From NCBI RefSeq assembly GCF_045290345.1, contig NZ_CP155447.1:8990001-9054000 (forward strand): a stretch of DNA of 64,000 bases, read 5' to 3'. The notes under the pieces were generated by a model, which saw only the letters and a list, made by a program, of their open reading frames with translations, did not search any database and was not told where the DNA came from. Positions 19,301 through 27,439 of this stretch are shown here, one piece after another; the stretch's first letter is position 1, and each line of letters starts with the position of its first letter. This stretch comes from Singulisphaera sp045290345 (lineage in GTDB: Bacteria; Planctomycetota; Planctomycetia; Isosphaerales; Isosphaeraceae). The position numbers and the translations under genes are program-made.

Positions 19301-20688
19301 ATTTCTACCTTCGGACCGGCCAGCAGGCGAAGGCCGATCCGTATTTGAAGAAACTTCTCGATGCTCGGATTCGAGCACCCGAGTCACTGGTCACCTGGGC
19401 AAGGCGTAAGCGTGCGTTCGGCCTGATGCTCCAGGGCGGCTACCGACAGATCCAGGAGGGGCTGGCACTCATCGAACGCAACCTCCAAGGTCGGGATGAT
19501 GTCGAAGACCAGCGGGCCAAGGCCCTTCTTCTTGCGAAGAAACCGGGTGGCCTACGTCTCGCAATCCGAACGCTCGAGGACCTGGAACGTCGTCAACCCT
19601 CAACACCCGACGAGACCTTCGTCCTGGCCCAACTCTGCGAATCCAGCGGCGATTGGGCCCGTGCTCGTTCCTTGATGCTCAGTCTGCTGTCAGCCGACGG
19701 CGAAAACCCGCTCTATCTGGCCTCCTTCACGCGGAGCCTCCTGCGGCATAGCCAGCACGATGATGCGCAAACCTGGCTCGACCGGCTTGCGAAGGTCATG
19801 CCCGATCACCCCCAGGTCATCGAGTTGAAAGCTCGCTTGTTCGTCGCTCGGAATCAGGGGAATGATGCGGTTACTCTGATCAAGGCCTACGTTAAAGATA
19901 AGGAAGAATATTTGACGCTGTTCGCGGCGTTGCTGGAAGAATTGAGCCAACCCAGCGCAGCCGAGTCATTGTTCCGCGATGCCGTCAAACGTTCCAGAAA
20001 ACCCGAAACGACCCTCGTGCTTGCGGAATACCTTGCTCGTTCTGGGCGAGTCTCCGAGGCGCTCGACCTCTGTGATCGGGCCTGGACGACATGCGATCCC
20101 GAGGCGGTCGGCCACTCCAGCCTTCGCGCGGTGTATGCGGCCAAGGCTAGTCACGATCAGATCAGACGCGTTGGCGGCCGGCTCGAAGCGGCGGTCCGGA
20201 CGAATCCAGATTCGATCGGGCTCCAGTTCGATCTCGCGAACCTCTATAGCTATCAGGGAAATTACAGGGACGCTGTGTCGCTCTATCGACGAATCTCTGA
20301 GCGGAACAAGGTCAACGACGGCCCATTGAACAATCTTGCCTGGCTTCTCGCGGTGGCCGAAGGCAAGGGAGCGGAGGCACTCGCCGTCATTGGCCAGGCC
20401 ATCGCCTTGGCGGGGCCGACGCCGGAACTGCTGGATACCAGAGCCGTCGCTCATCTCGTCATGGATCGGAATGACCTGGCGATTAAGGACCTGGAAGCCG
20501 CTATCTCGGTAAGCCCTTCGCCAGAAATGTACCTGCACTTAGCCCAGGCTCGCTTTCTGGCGAAAGACCGTGCGGGCGCCGACACGGCGATTCGGGAAGC
20601 GAAGACTTCGGGGCTCCAGGTCGACACACTCCATCCGCTCGAACGCAAGGCCTACGACCAACTGCTCGCCGACTTGAGCCGGCAGTAA
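16363..20688 (+). CDS. Large membrane-anchored TPR-repeat protein
   Basis: A 1441-residue protein with one N-terminal hydrophobic segment (FLLGMVIGCALLGGG, about residues 8-25) and then helical tetratricopeptide-like repeats to the end; recurring A-x-LY-x8-A-x3-P patterns such as GNYRDAVSLYRR are clear. I chose the ATG at 16363, which has GGAGG at 16346-16350 and places the basic residues plus membrane segment at the very N-terminus; the frame stays open upstream to 16207 but without such features. It immediately precedes a PEP-CTERM gene. In exosortase systems a very large TPR protein (PrsT-type) is a regular partner, and this may be its planctomycete counterpart. That link is inference from layout and architecture, not from motif identity. 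Confidence 0.88.
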   Translation: MKRRINLKFLLGMVIGCALLGGGTHLVHGFLEQRNVGGLLKQADRAERNGDRAGTEKYLGRYLAFRPNDGEALARYGLTLADGATSGRVQLQALQVLERALAHTSNRDKIRRRIAVLAMSPEVGKFKEAKEHLVTLLLKPSPGSGTEPEEGLRLEALLLEFGRQDLQKGPSPALEQLLGRPEAEMMDLLGRCLEEQARTGRRDEADNCYRKASACYRLALAQAPDRIDVYVRLAALLRGPIGEPAQADRVMDAGEIVDGLVAKNSHSYRAYLARAQYRREFGLPGSAEDVARSQQLAPEEADVIVAAGEITREKGQFEEARKLLGKGMELYPQDVRMYQGIAEIETQAGRPDEAVVILRRGDKALPDQKNLQWNLADRLINAGKPEAKTVIARLRKQAEIFQPAVDYLEARLLLNEGEWAEALRRLEKARALMANVPDLKSLTAQADLLLARCYEQLGNPEQQLAASRRALTLEPRLVRAHLSQASALLTLGRADEALEEFRKVAPEAPEARIEVARLLLARNLRLPEGQRRWSEVDKALGEAEHAVADLAEVTLLRAEALAARGQFDQARERLQQARKSQPNRVELWVALAKLAGRQGKPEALLTALDEAEKQLGDRVELRLARANYWGQRGGEGAREALEPLAANLDRFSELDRVRVEDGLADAFAQLGDVRRAEQLWTDVAERRPNDPRAAIRLFGLALQVGDQADHATLARAVERLRHIEGEDGVLWRVGEATLLIRQARQGDLKRLDQARLLLAEAAKRRPEWSQVPLLEAAIAEQEGSPERAIEAFMRAIDRGARQALVIRRTVELLNDQRRFAEADRVIQKLLDQGPAVGILGQLAAEKALRHRDRTKSLELASRAVSPQSRDYRDHLWLGQTYWSAGEKAKAEAALRRALELGESVPETWIAWVEYLSRTGQKAKAEAAIPQAQRKLPPDRAPLALALCYTATGQLDRAEELYQTTLAARPNDPATLRVVADFYLRTGQQAKADPYLKKLLDARIRAPESLVTWARRKRAFGLMLQGGYRQIQEGLALIERNLQGRDDVEDQRAKALLLAKKPGGLRLAIRTLEDLERRQPSTPDETFVLAQLCESSGDWARARSLMLSLLSADGENPLYLASFTRSLLRHSQHDDAQTWLDRLAKVMPDHPQVIELKARLFVARNQGNDAVTLIKAYVKDKEEYLTLFAALLEELSQPSAAESLFRDAVKRSRKPETTLVLAEYLARSGRVSEALDLCDRAWTTCDPEAVGHSSLRAVYAAKASHDQIRRVGGRLEAAVRTNPDSIGLQFDLANLYSYQGNYRDAVSLYRRISERNKVNDGPLNNLAWLLAVAEGKGAEALAVIGQAIALAGPTPELLDTRAVAHLVMDRNDLAIKDLEAAISVSPSPEMYLHLAQARFLAKDRAGADTAIREAKTSGLQVDTLHPLERKAYDQLLADLSRQ

Positions 20689-20958
20689 CCCCTTCTTCCC
20701 CGATGCGTTTCGGGTGATTCCCTGTACTTTTCAAGGAGAGGAGACGCCGCGGAAATACTTGTCATGGCCAGCACTAGGTTACATCAGTATTGATGTAAAT
20801 GGCTCGATTGATCTCATCGCTCGAGACCCACAACCGCTGGACGGGCTCTCGCACTCGGTGGTTTATCCGAGGGCATCGCGCTTCCTCGCCGACACCAGCA
20901 CAACTAGAGAACCCGTCCCCGCTTCAGTCACCTTTTCAAGGGAACAGGAGCATTTGGA

Positions 20959-21828
20959 ATGACTCGAACTTACGTCAAAGGACTCGCGGTCATCGCCGCA
21001 TTCCTGGCGCTGACCTCTCCGATCGCGCCAGCGTCAACGATTCTCAATTTGACGGAGGCAGGAAACAATGCGAACGAAACGGCCGCAATCGGCGGTAACT
21101 TTATCGTTCAGCAGACCACCCTCTCGAATGGTACGGGGGTTCTTGACTCCTTCGTGCGACTTCGAGCTGAAGGCAGAAACACGAGCGAGCAAGGCTATAA
21201 CACGGACTTTCGTCCCCTTCAGTTCGACGAGAAATCGTCCCCGGCATACACCCATTCGCTGCTCCTGAGTGATGTGCCGATCGTAAACGTTGGAGGCACC
21301 GATTATCGCCAATTCGTGCTGGATATCAACGAAAAGCACGGCGAGACGAGGAGTCTCCTGTCGCTCAACCAAGTGCAGATTTTCTTGCGAGATTTTGGAG
21401 ATCTCGGCGGGGCCTTCGTCCAGTCGGCGGCAACGAGCACGACTCCGCCCGTGATCGCGTTCGTAGACCCATTCTCGAGCGAGGTTTTCAGGCTCAACAA
21501 CAACAACTCGAGCTTCTTTGAGATTCAACTCAACGCGGCGCTCAATTCGAGAACAAACCCGGGCGACATGTTCCTCTACGTTGCGGACGCCGCATTCCAG
21601 ACCGTTGTCGGTACGAACCCGGACCGACAGTATGTCTATCTCTATTCGCAATTCGGCTCGCCGCCGGGCGCCTACGCGACCAATGGGAAATACGAGGAGT
21701 GGGCCATCCTCAAGAATTCTCCCAACCCTGTCCCCGAACCCTCCACGGTAGCTCTCGCTCTTACCGGACTCGGCACCCTCGGGGTCGCGGGTCTGCGTCG
21801 CCGTCGGTCGTGCCCCGTCTCGGCTTGA
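20959..21828 (+). CDS. PEP-CTERM sorting-domain exported protein
   Basis: A 289-residue secreted protein. Residues 1-25 form a Sec signal (IAAFLALTSPIAPASTI). The C-terminus shows the full tripartite PEP-CTERM signal: VPEPST, a hydrophobic stretch (VALALTGLGTLGVAG) and the basic tail LRRRR. Exosortase cleaves this signal and passes the protein to the cell surface or exopolysaccharide. The middle part is a beta-rich, Asn-rich domain I do not recognise. GGAG at 20947-20950 supports the ATG at 20959. The gene lies 270 bases after the TPR gene and ends just before a strong terminator, so the two may form a transcription unit. Confidence 0.92.
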   Translation: MTRTYVKGLAVIAAFLALTSPIAPASTILNLTEAGNNANETAAIGGNFIVQQTTLSNGTGVLDSFVRLRAEGRNTSEQGYNTDFRPLQFDEKSSPAYTHSLLLSDVPIVNVGGTDYRQFVLDINEKHGETRSLLSLNQVQIFLRDFGDLGGAFVQSAATSTTPPVIAFVDPFSSEVFRLNNNNSSFFEIQLNAALNSRTNPGDMFLYVADAAFQTVVGTNPDRQYVYLYSQFGSPPGAYATNGKYEEWAILKNSPNPVPEPSTVALALTGLGTLGVAGLRRRRSCPVSA

Positions 21829-21894
21829 TCGGCTCGGTTTGACCTCGCGCTGGACAGACCCCTCGGGCCACGCGCCGGAGGGACGAGTTAACTC

Positions 21895-21940
21895 GCCCCG
21901 GGTTGACCTGAGAACCAGGTCAATCCGGGGCTTTGTTTTG
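21895..21940 (+). terminator. Rho-independent terminator after the PEP-CTERM gene
   Basis: A 15-bp stem (21895-21909 with 21917-21931, one G-U pair, 7-base loop) is followed by TTTGTTTTG. It lies 66 bases beyond the stop and has plus polarity. A 12-bp palindrome CGAGTTAACTCG abuts it at 21884-21895. Confidence 0.88.
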
Positions 21941-23149
21941 CCCGCACGTGCGGAATCGCGACTCTTCAGACTGCTCCATCGGCCACATCAAGGAGCCGGT
22001 ATCCGATCGGCTAGGACTGTGGCCGAGTCATCAACGGGATTTTGGGTCATTAACGATTCCCAAACGGCTCGAGCGGAGACGCTGAGGCCCGCCGCTGGTC
22101 GTCCCAACCCCAGGCCGTAGTTCTCTGACCAGAACGTCTGTCGCGATCGCTGGAGCACCGCAATGTGTCGAGAATACCTCGCCAGGAAATCCATTGCCAC
22201 GGCCTGAGGTTCGACATAATTGACACCTGGTCTCAATTTGAGGACGATTGAATCAGAGTTCGCAAAGCTTGATCGTGAATACGTAATTGATTGACGTGAG
22301 AAATGTGGGAATATTGATTTGGTCTGCTCGGTTCGGTCATGGTGCATTGGAGGAAATAATAGGCCGAGACAAGCCTTTTATGGATAAAATAAGAAGGTGT
22401 CATGCCAGGGTTTGCGACATAATAACGTATGTGCGTAGAGCCTAATAGCGAACTCACCATTTTCGGTTGTAAATTTTTCAGAAGCTGCAATATCGTTTAG
22501 TGCAGAGAGAACGTCGGGAAGCAATCCCAGTTTGGTTCAAGACCGTCGATGATCGACGGCTCTGTGACGCGACGATTTGCGTCTTGAAATTGAACGATAG
22601 GCCGGCTCGCTGATCATCACACTCACCGTCTTGGTTGCACAGGCATCAGCCTGAAGCCCACGGTTGAGGGTTGACGGTCGCACACATCTCGACGGTGCAT
22701 TTGCACCTCCGTTGAGGTGGGCCGTGGTTCCTAATCGTCTGGCATGCGATCGAATATTGAGGTTGCCTATGCAACCCATCGGCCAAGGGTACGCACCGAA
22801 CTATTCCAGTGGGTCAAGTACTGCACCCCATGGGCAGAAGGTATGCGCTGGATTTCGCTCATCATCGAGCGTTCGTCGGGGAGTCATCATTTGGAGGTTG
22901 AGGGGGGCGTTTCAAGAGCAGGGTTTGGAGAGCCAGCCTCGGATTCCGTCAGCGTGGCGGAACGGCCCGGCGATCGAATCATGGCGTGGTGGGTTCACCT
23001 TTGAATTAAGTGTCACAGTCGCCTTTGATTTGGCGGTGACGTTCAGCCAACCAAAGTTGTGTGTGGACCTCGAAGCGTGATTCCTTCGCCTGGAACTTGG
23101 GCGTGCCAGGCGCTCCGAACTGCACTCGAAGATTCAGGAGGTCCAGACG
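21941..23149. other. Intergenic region upstream of the second glycan locus
   Basis: About 1.2 kb with no frame that shows family motifs or a supported start. The stretch 22230-22500 is clearly AT-richer than the surroundings. It probably contains the promoter of the plus-strand locus that starts at 23150. Confidence 0.55.
22543..22559. promoter_or_regulatory. 17-base perfect palindrome, possible operator
   Basis: CCGTCGAT and ATCGACGG flank a single central G. The site is 590 bases upstream of the GT4 gene at 23150. Its role is not known. Confidence 0.3.
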
Positions 23150-24409
23150 ATGGTTTTTGCCCTCTCCGGGATCTCGGACCCTGTGAAGCGAATCGCGTGG
23201 ACTCTTGTCGGACCGCCAAAATCACGAGGTCGAGGTTTGGACTCAGAAGCTCAGGGGATTCAGGGACCCAAGTCCAATTCGCTGAGGAACGAAGTGCGGA
23301 AGCCGAAAATCGTGCATCTCCTTGAGGCCTCTTCGGTGATGAGGGCCGAGACACTGGTGAATCTCTTGATGCGGCGATTTGCCGACAAATACCAGTTTAC
23401 TAGCATCTGCATCGGCACTCCCAGTGCCCCGCTTGAGGAGTTCGCCCTCGGCGGCCATCCCGTCTATTTCCTTGAACGCAAACTCGGCCTGGATTGGCGA
23501 TGCTCGCGTCGATTGGCTTGCCTGCTTCAACGCGAGAGAGCCGACCTGGTGCACGCTCATCAGTCCGCGGCTTTATTCTTTGGGTTATTCGCAAGGCTGC
23601 AGTATATGAACCCAGCGGTCTTGTGCACGGACCATGATCGGCCACATCCCGACTACCCGTCGCCGAGACGAGCGTCGATCAACCGGATGCTTCTCGAGAG
23701 TCGTGATCGGGTGGTCGCGGCGAGCCGGTCAGTACGGCAGGCCTTGATCTTGAATGAGGGACTTCTCCCCGAACAGGTGGGCGTGGTTTACAACGGAGTC
23801 GCCAACTCGGAGATCCAGAACGTCGGGGACGCTCAACTGATCCGGCATCAACTTGGTGTCGGTGCGGATACGTTCTTGATCCTTCAGGTGGCTCCGTTCG
23901 AACTCTGCCAGAACCAGAGCCTTGCCATCCAGGCAATGGAACAAGCGGTCCGTGAGCTTCCCGCAGTCCGCCTGGTCCTTGTGGGAGCCGGTCCGGAGCT
24001 AGAGACGATCCGCACGATGGTTTCTCGGAGCCGTCTCGAGCCTTATGTGACCTTTCTTGGAGCTCGGTCCGATACCAGCACGCTCCTGCGGGCCGCAGAC
24101 CTGGTGCTTTCGACGAGCATTGGCAAGGCCGATACCTCGGTCTTGATCCAGGCTCTCGCAGGAGGCTGCCCGGTGGTGGCAACGCGCGAGGGCGCAGTCG
24201 CCGAGATCGTCGAGGACCGCGTTTGTGGCTTTCTGGTCAGCCCGGGCGATTACGGAGCGCTGGCCGAAATGATCGTGCGACTCGGCTCGAGTCCTCGACT
24301 TCGCGAGCAATTCGCGCTCCAGGGGCGGATGCGGGCAGCCAGGATGTTCTCTGAACAAGAGACGTCGGATTGCTACGCTGCGATTTATCAAACGATGTTG
24401 GTGCCTTGA
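23150..24409 (+). CDS. Glycosyltransferase family 4
   Basis: A 419-residue GT-B glycosyltransferase. After a roughly 45-residue leader the fold begins with KIVHLLEASSVMRAE; ADLVHAHQSAALFFG, VVYNGVANSE and LVLVGAGPELETI follow. The donor-site region reads STSIGKADTSVLIQALAGG, in which the usual first Glu of the E-x7-E pair is not evident, so catalysis may differ somewhat from canonical GT4 enzymes. CAGGAGG at 23136-23142 strongly supports the ATG at 23150 despite the long leader. It is the first gene of the second glycan run. Confidence 0.86.
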   Translation: MVFALSGISDPVKRIAWTLVGPPKSRGRGLDSEAQGIQGPKSNSLRNEVRKPKIVHLLEASSVMRAETLVNLLMRRFADKYQFTSICIGTPSAPLEEFALGGHPVYFLERKLGLDWRCSRRLACLLQRERADLVHAHQSAALFFGLFARLQYMNPAVLCTDHDRPHPDYPSPRRASINRMLLESRDRVVAASRSVRQALILNEGLLPEQVGVVYNGVANSEIQNVGDAQLIRHQLGVGADTFLILQVAPFELCQNQSLAIQAMEQAVRELPAVRLVLVGAGPELETIRTMVSRSRLEPYVTFLGARSDTSTLLRAADLVLSTSIGKADTSVLIQALAGGCPVVATREGAVAEIVEDRVCGFLVSPGDYGALAEMIVRLGSSPRLREQFALQGRMRAARMFSEQETSDCYAAIYQTMLVP

Positions 24410-24438
24410 CGGATTCCCTGTCACAGGAGGAGCGAGCG

Positions 24439-25080
24439 ATGCCCATTTTGCCTGCAGAGCCGGAGATGTACCCCGACACGCTCTGGGACAGTGAATGGCT
24501 CGGAGCCGAGGAGGATCATCGATGGTGGTGTTTGCACACGAAACCGCGTCAGGAGAAAATGCTCGCTCGTGTTCTCCGGGCCCGAGGTGTTGCGCACTAC
24601 CTGCCCAAGGTGACCCAGGAGTCCCGGACGCCGGGCGGCCGCAAGATCGAGTCCACAATTCCACTCTTTCCGGGCTATCTGTTTCTCTACGGTGACGATC
24701 ACGATCGCGCTGAGGCAATCCAGGGAAATCATCTCGCGAATATGCTCGAGATTTGGGATCAAGAGGCACTCGAGCGCGATCTCCGCGGAGTCCATCGCAT
24801 GCTCAGCTCAGGGATGGCGATCACAGCCGAGCCAAACCTCCAGGTCGGGGATCTCGTCCGGATTTTGACCGGTCCACTTCGGGGACTCATCGGAACCATC
24901 ACACGTCGCAACGGTCGGGACAAGTTAGTGGCCGTTGTCCATTTCCTCGGCCGAGGGGCGGCGATCGACCTCCAGGACTGGCAGGTCGAGCCGGTCAGTG
25001 ACAGCACGGAGCTCTTCACCGGTCAAGTCCGCATTGCCGAGCGAACAATGAGTGCCCGGTTCGTATCCTCGGCCTCCTGA
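24439..25080 (+). CDS. NusG/UpxY-type transcription antiterminator
   Basis: A 213-residue NusG-family protein. The NGN domain is seen as WWCLHTKPRQEKMLARVL and the IPLFPGYLFLY strand; a C-terminal KOW motif follows at LQVGDLVRILTGPLRGL. The ATG at 24439 has AGGAGG at 24425-24430 and gives the usual family length; an upstream ATG at 24370 lies inside the preceding gene. UpxY/RfaH-like paralogues of NusG are found in capsule and exopolysaccharide operons, where they suppress premature termination in the long operon. Its place near the start of a roughly 14 kb plus-strand glycan run fits this role. Confidence 0.9.
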   Translation: MPILPAEPEMYPDTLWDSEWLGAEEDHRWWCLHTKPRQEKMLARVLRARGVAHYLPKVTQESRTPGGRKIESTIPLFPGYLFLYGDDHDRAEAIQGNHLANMLEIWDQEALERDLRGVHRMLSSGMAITAEPNLQVGDLVRILTGPLRGLIGTITRRNGRDKLVAVVHFLGRGAAIDLQDWQVEPVSDSTELFTGQVRIAERTMSARFVSSAS

Positions 25081-25565
25081 CGTGGGCCGAACTGTCGTCG
25101 CGTGGCTCGACGCTTCAAGTGAGTTGAAGATCGAGAGGACCGCACTTCATGGAAGAGAGAGTAATGAACGGAAGTCGGATCCTGGATCGGGTTCTTACGC
25201 AGTAGGCCCTGCGGATCAACGACGACTCGGTCATTTCGACGTTGGTGCTCGCAATCGCCGTCATACAGTTGAATCAACCTCGGCTCATGGTTGCAGTCGG
25301 TTGACTCGTAAGACCGCGAGCCGCATTCCCTGAGCCATGGCTGTCGTGCGCGACTCGATGCTCGCGGCGTTCGGATCCTCGACGCCGTAAACGAGGGAAC
25401 TTTCCCGATTGTCGATGGTGCCGATTGGCATGCCCCCTTCATGCCTGGGGTCTCACAGGTGGACACATTGGCAATCTAATAGGATCTGACGCTGGCGAAC
25501 CAGCGCAATGCATGCCGCACATTATGGGACACCGATGTCCTTCTGTCCACGAAGGAAATTGATCC
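25081..25565. other. Intergenic region after the antiterminator
   Basis: 485 bases with no supported gene. If the upstream antiterminator works in cis, its nascent-RNA recruitment signal could lie here, but I could not identify one. Confidence 0.5.
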
Positions 25566-26444
25566 ATGATCGCTGCCAAGATAACCAACGCCCGTACGAC
25601 CGACCCGAATCAGGCTGCCGACAACCCGGAGAGCTCCGAGCTCATTCTTCGGGTGGCTCGGACCAAAGTCGTCGTCGACTTTCTCACAGCACTGTTGCTC
25701 ATGATTCCGGCCGCTCCTCTCATACTCGTGACAATGGTCCTCGTCAGGCTGACGTCGAAGGGACCGGTGATTTACACCCAGATTCGACTTGGCCATGGGG
25801 GCCGGCCTTTTACCATCTTCAAGATCAGGACGATGCATAATAACAGTGAACTGGCCACCGGCCCTTGCTGGTCGAGTGTTGACGATCCGAGGATCACACC
25901 ACTTGGTCGGTTCCTCCGTCGCACCCACCTCGACGAGCTTCCTCAACTCGTGAATGTCTTGCGTGGCGAGATGAGTTTGGTGGGTCCGAGACCGGAGCGG
26001 CCCGAATTCGTCGGCCAACTCGAAGTCGTCTTGCCGCGTTACCGGGAGCGTCTCGCGGTGCGTCCAGGCGTGACGGGGCTCGCACAGATTCACTTGCCGC
26101 CGGACACCGATCTCTCGAGCGTCCGCCGCAAATTAACCTGCGACTTGCATTATATCGAGCAAATGAATCTCTGGCTGGACCTGCGTGTCACGGCATGCAC
26201 CGCGCTCGGCTTGCTCGGGATTCCTCACGCCACCTCATCCAAGTATCTTTGTTTGCCGAAACTGAACGACTACAGCTGGACCCCAGCCGTGTGCAAACAA
26301 GTTGAGCGGACAACGTCCGCGAGGAATGGGCGGAGCATGGAGAGCCACGCCGTTCCGCTTGGATATGCGGTCAGGCTCAGCCGGTCGGAAAAGGTCATTC
26401 CGGCCTTCAAGACTCTCGATCAGACTCCTCACAGTGGCCATTGA
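25566..26444 (+). CDS. Initiating sugar-phosphate transferase (bacterial sugar transferase family)
   Basis: A 292-residue monotopic phosphoglycosyl transferase. A hydrophobic re-entrant segment at about residues 38-62 (DFLTALLLMIPAAPLILV) is followed by the catalytic domain: GPVIYTQIRLG, FTIFKIRTM, DELPQLVNVLRGEMSLVGPRP and RPGVTGLAQI. This family moves a sugar phosphate from a UDP-sugar to undecaprenyl phosphate, the first step of glycan assembly at the inner membrane. It lacks the long N-terminal transmembrane region of WbaP-like enzymes, so it is of the short PglC-like type, with a C-terminal tail of some 60 residues that I cannot assign. AAGGA at 25552-25556 supports the start. Confidence 0.92.
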   Translation: MIAAKITNARTTDPNQAADNPESSELILRVARTKVVVDFLTALLLMIPAAPLILVTMVLVRLTSKGPVIYTQIRLGHGGRPFTIFKIRTMHNNSELATGPCWSSVDDPRITPLGRFLRRTHLDELPQLVNVLRGEMSLVGPRPERPEFVGQLEVVLPRYRERLAVRPGVTGLAQIHLPPDTDLSSVRRKLTCDLHYIEQMNLWLDLRVTACTALGLLGIPHATSSKYLCLPKLNDYSWTPAVCKQVERTTSARNGRSMESHAVPLGYAVRLSRSEKVIPAFKTLDQTPHSGH

Positions 26445-26537
26445 GAGATCGTTTTCAAGGTGTCTGGGGCCGCGTGAATAGCCTCGCGGCGGTCGCGTGG
26501 CTCGAAGTCTCCCCGAGATTCAGCGAATCGACAAATT

Positions 26538-27425
26538 ATGAGCCAAACAATTGAAGTCCCTGTCATCACGGCACCGGTAAGCGAAGTTTCCAACCAGGCA
26601 CAGAGCCCGGTCGCCGTGATCCTGCCACATCAGAAGTGGCGAGTCCTTGATTTTAGCGAGATCTGGGCTTTCCGAGAACTCTTCGCATTCCTCTGCTGGC
26701 GGGATGTGAAAGTCCGTTACAAGCAGACGGTCCTCGGCGGGGCATGGGCCATCCTTCAGCCGCTGATGACGATGGTCGTCTTCAGCATCTTTTTCGCGAG
26801 GCTGGCGAACGTTTCCACGGGCGGAATTCCATATCCGCTGTTCGCGTTCGCCGGCCTCCTCCCCTGGACCTACTTTGCAAATGCGATCGCCGCCGCCGGA
26901 CAGAGCGTGGTTGGCAATGAGCGGCTGATTACGAAAGTCTACTTCCCAAGACTCCTCATTCCGCTTTCCTCGGTGGGAGCCGGGCTCGTTGATTTCGCGG
27001 TGGCGAGCGGCATGCTTGGGGTGCTGGTGCTCTATTACGGCATCTATCCCTCGATGTCGTTGCTGCTGTTCCCGGTCATGGTATTTGGCCTTGCCGTGGC
27101 GGCGGCAGGCATCGGTTCCCTGTTGGCAGCCTTGAACGTGGCCTACCGAGATTTCCGCTACGTCATTCCGTTCTTAGTGCAGCTCTGGATGTTCGCCACC
27201 CCCACCGTCTACATGGATTCCACTTCGATGGTGTCCGGCGTCTGGTCCTGGCTCATGCCACTGAATCCCGCCTATGGACTGATTGCCAACTTCCGTGCCG
27301 TCGTTCTCGGGGGCACGCTCGATCCTTATTCCCTGGTGATCTCCCTGGCGGTCTCCGCGGCGATGTTCGCCGTGGGAACACTTTACTTTCGTCGCGTCGA
27401 ACGCGGTTTCGCCGACATTATCTAG
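26538..27425 (+). CDS. ABC-2 type polysaccharide export permease (Wzm-like)
   Basis: A 295-residue ABC-2 permease. The start of the domain, WAFRELFAFLCWRDVKVRYKQ followed by TVLGGAWAILQPL, is the signature of O-antigen/teichoic-acid exporter permeases. About six hydrophobic segments follow, and the protein ends with the typical YFRRVERGFADII. It would pair with the ATP-binding protein encoded at 35848-37149 to carry an undecaprenyl-linked polymer across the membrane. The two subunits are separated by eight or nine sugar-modification genes, which is unusual since Wzm and Wzt are usually adjacent. No strong ribosome-binding site is seen before the ATG. Confidence 0.93.
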   Translation: MSQTIEVPVITAPVSEVSNQAQSPVAVILPHQKWRVLDFSEIWAFRELFAFLCWRDVKVRYKQTVLGGAWAILQPLMTMVVFSIFFARLANVSTGGIPYPLFAFAGLLPWTYFANAIAAAGQSVVGNERLITKVYFPRLLIPLSSVGAGLVDFAVASGMLGVLVLYYGIYPSMSLLLFPVMVFGLAVAAAGIGSLLAALNVAYRDFRYVIPFLVQLWMFATPTVYMDSTSMVSGVWSWLMPLNPAYGLIANFRAVVLGGTLDPYSLVISLAVSAAMFAVGTLYFRRVERGFADII

Positions 27426-27439
27426 CACCGAGACGTACC

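Noticed and set aside
22664..23080. Plus-strand open frame of 138 codons before the GT4 gene
   Set aside because: No ribosome-binding site, irregular composition and no motif; likely chance.
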